Positions 61,440-64,000 of a stretch of DNA of 64,000 nucleotides are shown piece by piece (positions within the stretch are counted from its first letter, which is position 1; each line of letters begins with the position of its first letter). The DNA is from Monomorium pharaonis (Eukaryota > Arthropoda > Insecta > Hymenoptera > Formicidae). The notes beneath the pieces are model-generated. The model was not told the origin of the DNA, did no database searches, and saw only the letters and a list, made by a program, of their open reading frames with translations. The stretch is from contig NC_050477.1 of the NCBI RefSeq assembly GCF_013373865.1, forward strand, positions 7,586,869 through 7,650,868, written 5' to 3'. Both the position numbers and the translations under genes were made by a program.

Positions 61440-64000
61440 TCGATCCGCCATTTATAAATATAATAATTATAAAATTATAATTTTATTAGTTTTGAAGGGA
61501 AAGGGAAAGAATTTAGTTTAGACATAATTGTTTACAGAAAGGAAAACTATTTTCCAGATTTGGCCTTCTCCTTTCATAACCGCTTTACAACTGCTCTGTA
61601 TTCTACGTTATTTATTATTTAATGAGTGCACGAAAGAAAAATTAGTTGCAATTAATGCAACTGCATAACCGCTAAATTGTAGTTATATGTAACTGATATT
61701 TAGCTGTCACATTCTTGCTGTCGCGACAAATTTTTTCTTCCGTGTAAAAATAAAAAAAGGAAAAGGGAAAGGAGAAAACCTGAAACAGGTTTTTCTGTAA
61801 TGTTTGTTCGTTAGGTGCACGTCGCAACGTTATCTTAATCTCTATCGAGTAATTTAATTAAGTTTATAGATAACCGAGGAACAACATGCACCAATAACAG
61901 AGTCGGAGCGCCCGGCACGCCTGTATTTTTCGCGCGCATAAACTTAGCGTAATCTCGCGATCGCTAATTTCGCAATCACGGAGGCGGCGCGCGGCGGGGC
62001 CGGGGCCCACCTAAACCTCCGTTAAATCACGATCAACGTGGCGGCGGGATTTTAATCGGCGACGTTTCACTACGATCTCGCAAAGGACAAGCGCCAATTT
62101 ACGCCGCCGGCATAAATCACCCGGCGCGACCCGATCTCGATACATAATGGGTGCCGCTCGCGGTCTACGCGTTTTTTTTTCACCATAAATAACAGTACTA
62201 ATAGTACACCGGCGAGATGAATGATGCGGTCACGGCGACGGCGGCGGCGGAGGCTGCTGCGGTGGATCGTCGGGTCGCCGCAAAGTGCGCGCGTACGAAT
62301 CAATTTAATCTGGGAAATTTCCAGGTGGTCCTTTCGAGAGAAAGACGAGCGAGAGGGGGGGTGGGGGGAAGAAAATCGAGACTCATTCCGCGACGATTAG
62401 AGTGACGTTCGATCCGGACCGCGGTTTCCTCGATCCTCAATGTTTGTCTCCAGGGTCTCGCGGCCCCCGAAGAGGGGAGCAGCCGTTGTCCGCGACACTG
62501 TAAATATTTTCGACTTAATAGCGATTTGATTTTTATTAATGGTGGCGGTCGCACGGCCCGCGGTATTACGCGCCTCATTCTCCGGCATCTTTTCCGTTCC
62601 GCGACGCTTGTTCGTGGTAGCCGCGCGCGAAGGGAGGGGAAAGAGCGATATCCGTGACAGTCGATCGATTAATCATCGTTCCGCCGCTGACGCGGGCACA
62701 ATGCTGCCGTTGTCGTGGAGGAAGACGCAATTGGGATACGCCGCTCGCATATCGCGACTCTTGTTGCAAGACATTCCGGCGAGAGCGGTGGAGTTTCACG
62801 GTGAAAACGAATCTTTTATTGTGCGCGATTTTAATATTAACATATATTAGAACCTTTGCTTCAACATATTTTATTGTTATCTATGTGGAACTGATATTTA
62901 ATGAATAAAGAATGTAGAAGATACATGATGCTGAGAATGATGACATTGAAGATAGAAATTAATTTCGTGTTATTGCAACGATGTTCGTAATCGTTTATGA
63001 CTCGCGTTAATGTTGCAACGTTATTATGGGTGATTAATATTTAATTAATATTTAATGCATACATGCGATATGTGTTACAAAATGTTACGCGATTCACCTT
63101 ATAAATGAAATTATTGGATTTTGAACAATCGTGTCACTAATCATTTTCCGTTCAGAGGGCGGCTCGTATTTCTGATCGGATTGTATTTTCTGATTATTTA
63201 AGCTTTTACGAATGAATTCTTTACACAGCGAGTTCGCGATCTTTTTCTATTAAAGTACACTCAGCGAAATGTACCCGCTGTAAAAAATCAACGCGAAAGT
63301 GAATTCGCACGCGCGTTCGCGCAATGCCGTGCTGTGGTTCGAGGGGATTCATCGCCGGTTTCGGAATCCGCCGAGGAAGAGACCGTTATCGGGAGAGCCG
63401 GCCACTCCAATCAATGCAAATCAAATCGAGAGCCGCGGATACCTAGCGTGTAGGCAAATCAACCGGATAAAAGCTTCATGAATGTAAAGGACCTCACTCT
63501 CCCCCCCTCCCCCTTCCCCCGAATGTGAACGAGAGCCAACCAATCTGGTAATGCGTCTTTGCCTCCTCGCCCCGTGTGCGCCTCTCGTTCGGCGAGAGTA
63601 AAAAAAAAGGAGGAAAGAAAATATCGGCGCGTCACGCGAAATGTCAGGTAGACCAGCGGTGTAATAGACATCGCGCTGAATATTGCACGGTGTGGAACGA
63701 GTGTGACAATGTAGGGTAGTACAGGAGGAATGAACGGTATCCCTTGTCTACCTTGAATAGTTTTCCTATCCAGAATCGAACCGAGTTTTTATTATTTAAA
63801 AATAGAGTTTTTAAAAAATAGAGATACCTTTTATATAATTTCTTTTTTATATCAAATAAATTTATAATTTTACACTCGTCATGCGCAATTTTTAAGCTTA
63901 TCGATTGTTGCGACAAATATCACCAACACGCCTCAATATCCGAAGTGGCTAAGACATCTGCTTTGAGAGGTCTTAGATTCAATCCCTGGCTGAGTTCTAT
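61440..64000. other. Non-coding region downstream of CFAP43
   Basis: AT-rich to about 61800, CpG-rich at 61880-62720 with TAAT-type homeodomain cores, AT-rich at 62820-63200, CpG-richer at 63230-63680, then AT-rich. No AATAAA was found close to the CFAP43 stop. No exon with a recognisable motif was seen. The resemblance to the mosaic upstream of CFAP43 suggests that CFAP43 lies inside a larger regulatory territory, which is inference. Confidence 0.4.
63935..64000 (+). mobile_element. tRNA-like/SINE-like sequence, cut by the window end
   Basis: A-box-like GTGGCTAAGAC (63945-63955) and B-box-like AGATTCAATCCC (63975-63986). The spacing is about 30 nt, shorter than in a tRNA, and the T arm would not pair, so this is not a functional tRNA. 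It is more likely a SINE head or tRNA relic whose body continues beyond the window. Confidence 0.4.

Noticed and set aside
63935..64000. Functional tRNA gene
   Set aside because: A- and B-box-like words are present, but the spacing is too short and the T arm does not pair.

Overview
This is a stretch of an insect nuclear genome. The signals are GT-AG introns of mostly 60-400 bp, animal-type gene families, long (GA)n/(TC)n microsatellites, and a sharp alternation of AT-rich DNA with CpG-rich, CpG-undepleted blocks. That combination fits Hymenoptera, most likely an ant, but the species cannot be fixed from the sequence. No bacterial, viral or CRISPR features were seen.

Layout. (1) 547-11239 (+): the last 15 coding exons of an F-spondin/SPON1-family secreted matrix protein (end of the Reeler domain, Spondin_N, five thrombospondin type 1 repeats and one Kunitz domain); its 5' end lies upstream of the window. 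Its introns hold a 10-bp minisatellite and a local tandem duplication. (2) 12910-13985 (-): mitochondrial translation initiation factor 3, two exons, convergent with F-spondin. (3) 14242-16525 (+): ALG8, the ER dolichol-linked glucosyltransferase, seven exons, divergent from MTIF3 across about 256 bp. (4) 17299-32747 (+): CHAF1A (CAF-1 p150), nine exons, with one 11.3-kb intron. (5) 20423-21944 (-): a KLF15-type zinc-finger gene, four coding exons, lying antisense inside that CHAF1A intron. (6) 32748-54842: about 22 kb with no gene I can support, made of alternating CpG-rich and AT-rich blocks with polypurine/polypyrimidine tracts, microsatellites and a MITE. (7) 54843-61439 (+): CFAP43, a ciliary WD-repeat and coiled-coil protein, seven exons, apparently complete. 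(8) 61440-64000: non-coding, CpG-rich in the middle, ending in a tRNA-like/SINE-like sequence.

The genes do not form a pathway. They are mostly single-copy conserved genes: a matrix/guidance protein, a mitochondrial translation factor, an N-glycosylation enzyme, a histone chaperone, a transcription factor and an axonemal protein. Exon coordinates come from reading splice signals and checking that phases are continuous. For ALG8, MTIF3, KLF15 and CHAF1A the joined exons give whole codon numbers (544, 233, 307 and 998 aa); for CFAP43 they do so (1,642 aa) only if a weak first donor is accepted. The most unusual items are the Kunitz domain with Asp at the P1 position, the nested KLF15/CHAF1A arrangement, the CHAF1A C-terminal peptide repeat, the MITE at 44741-44947, and the mosaic intergenic region.
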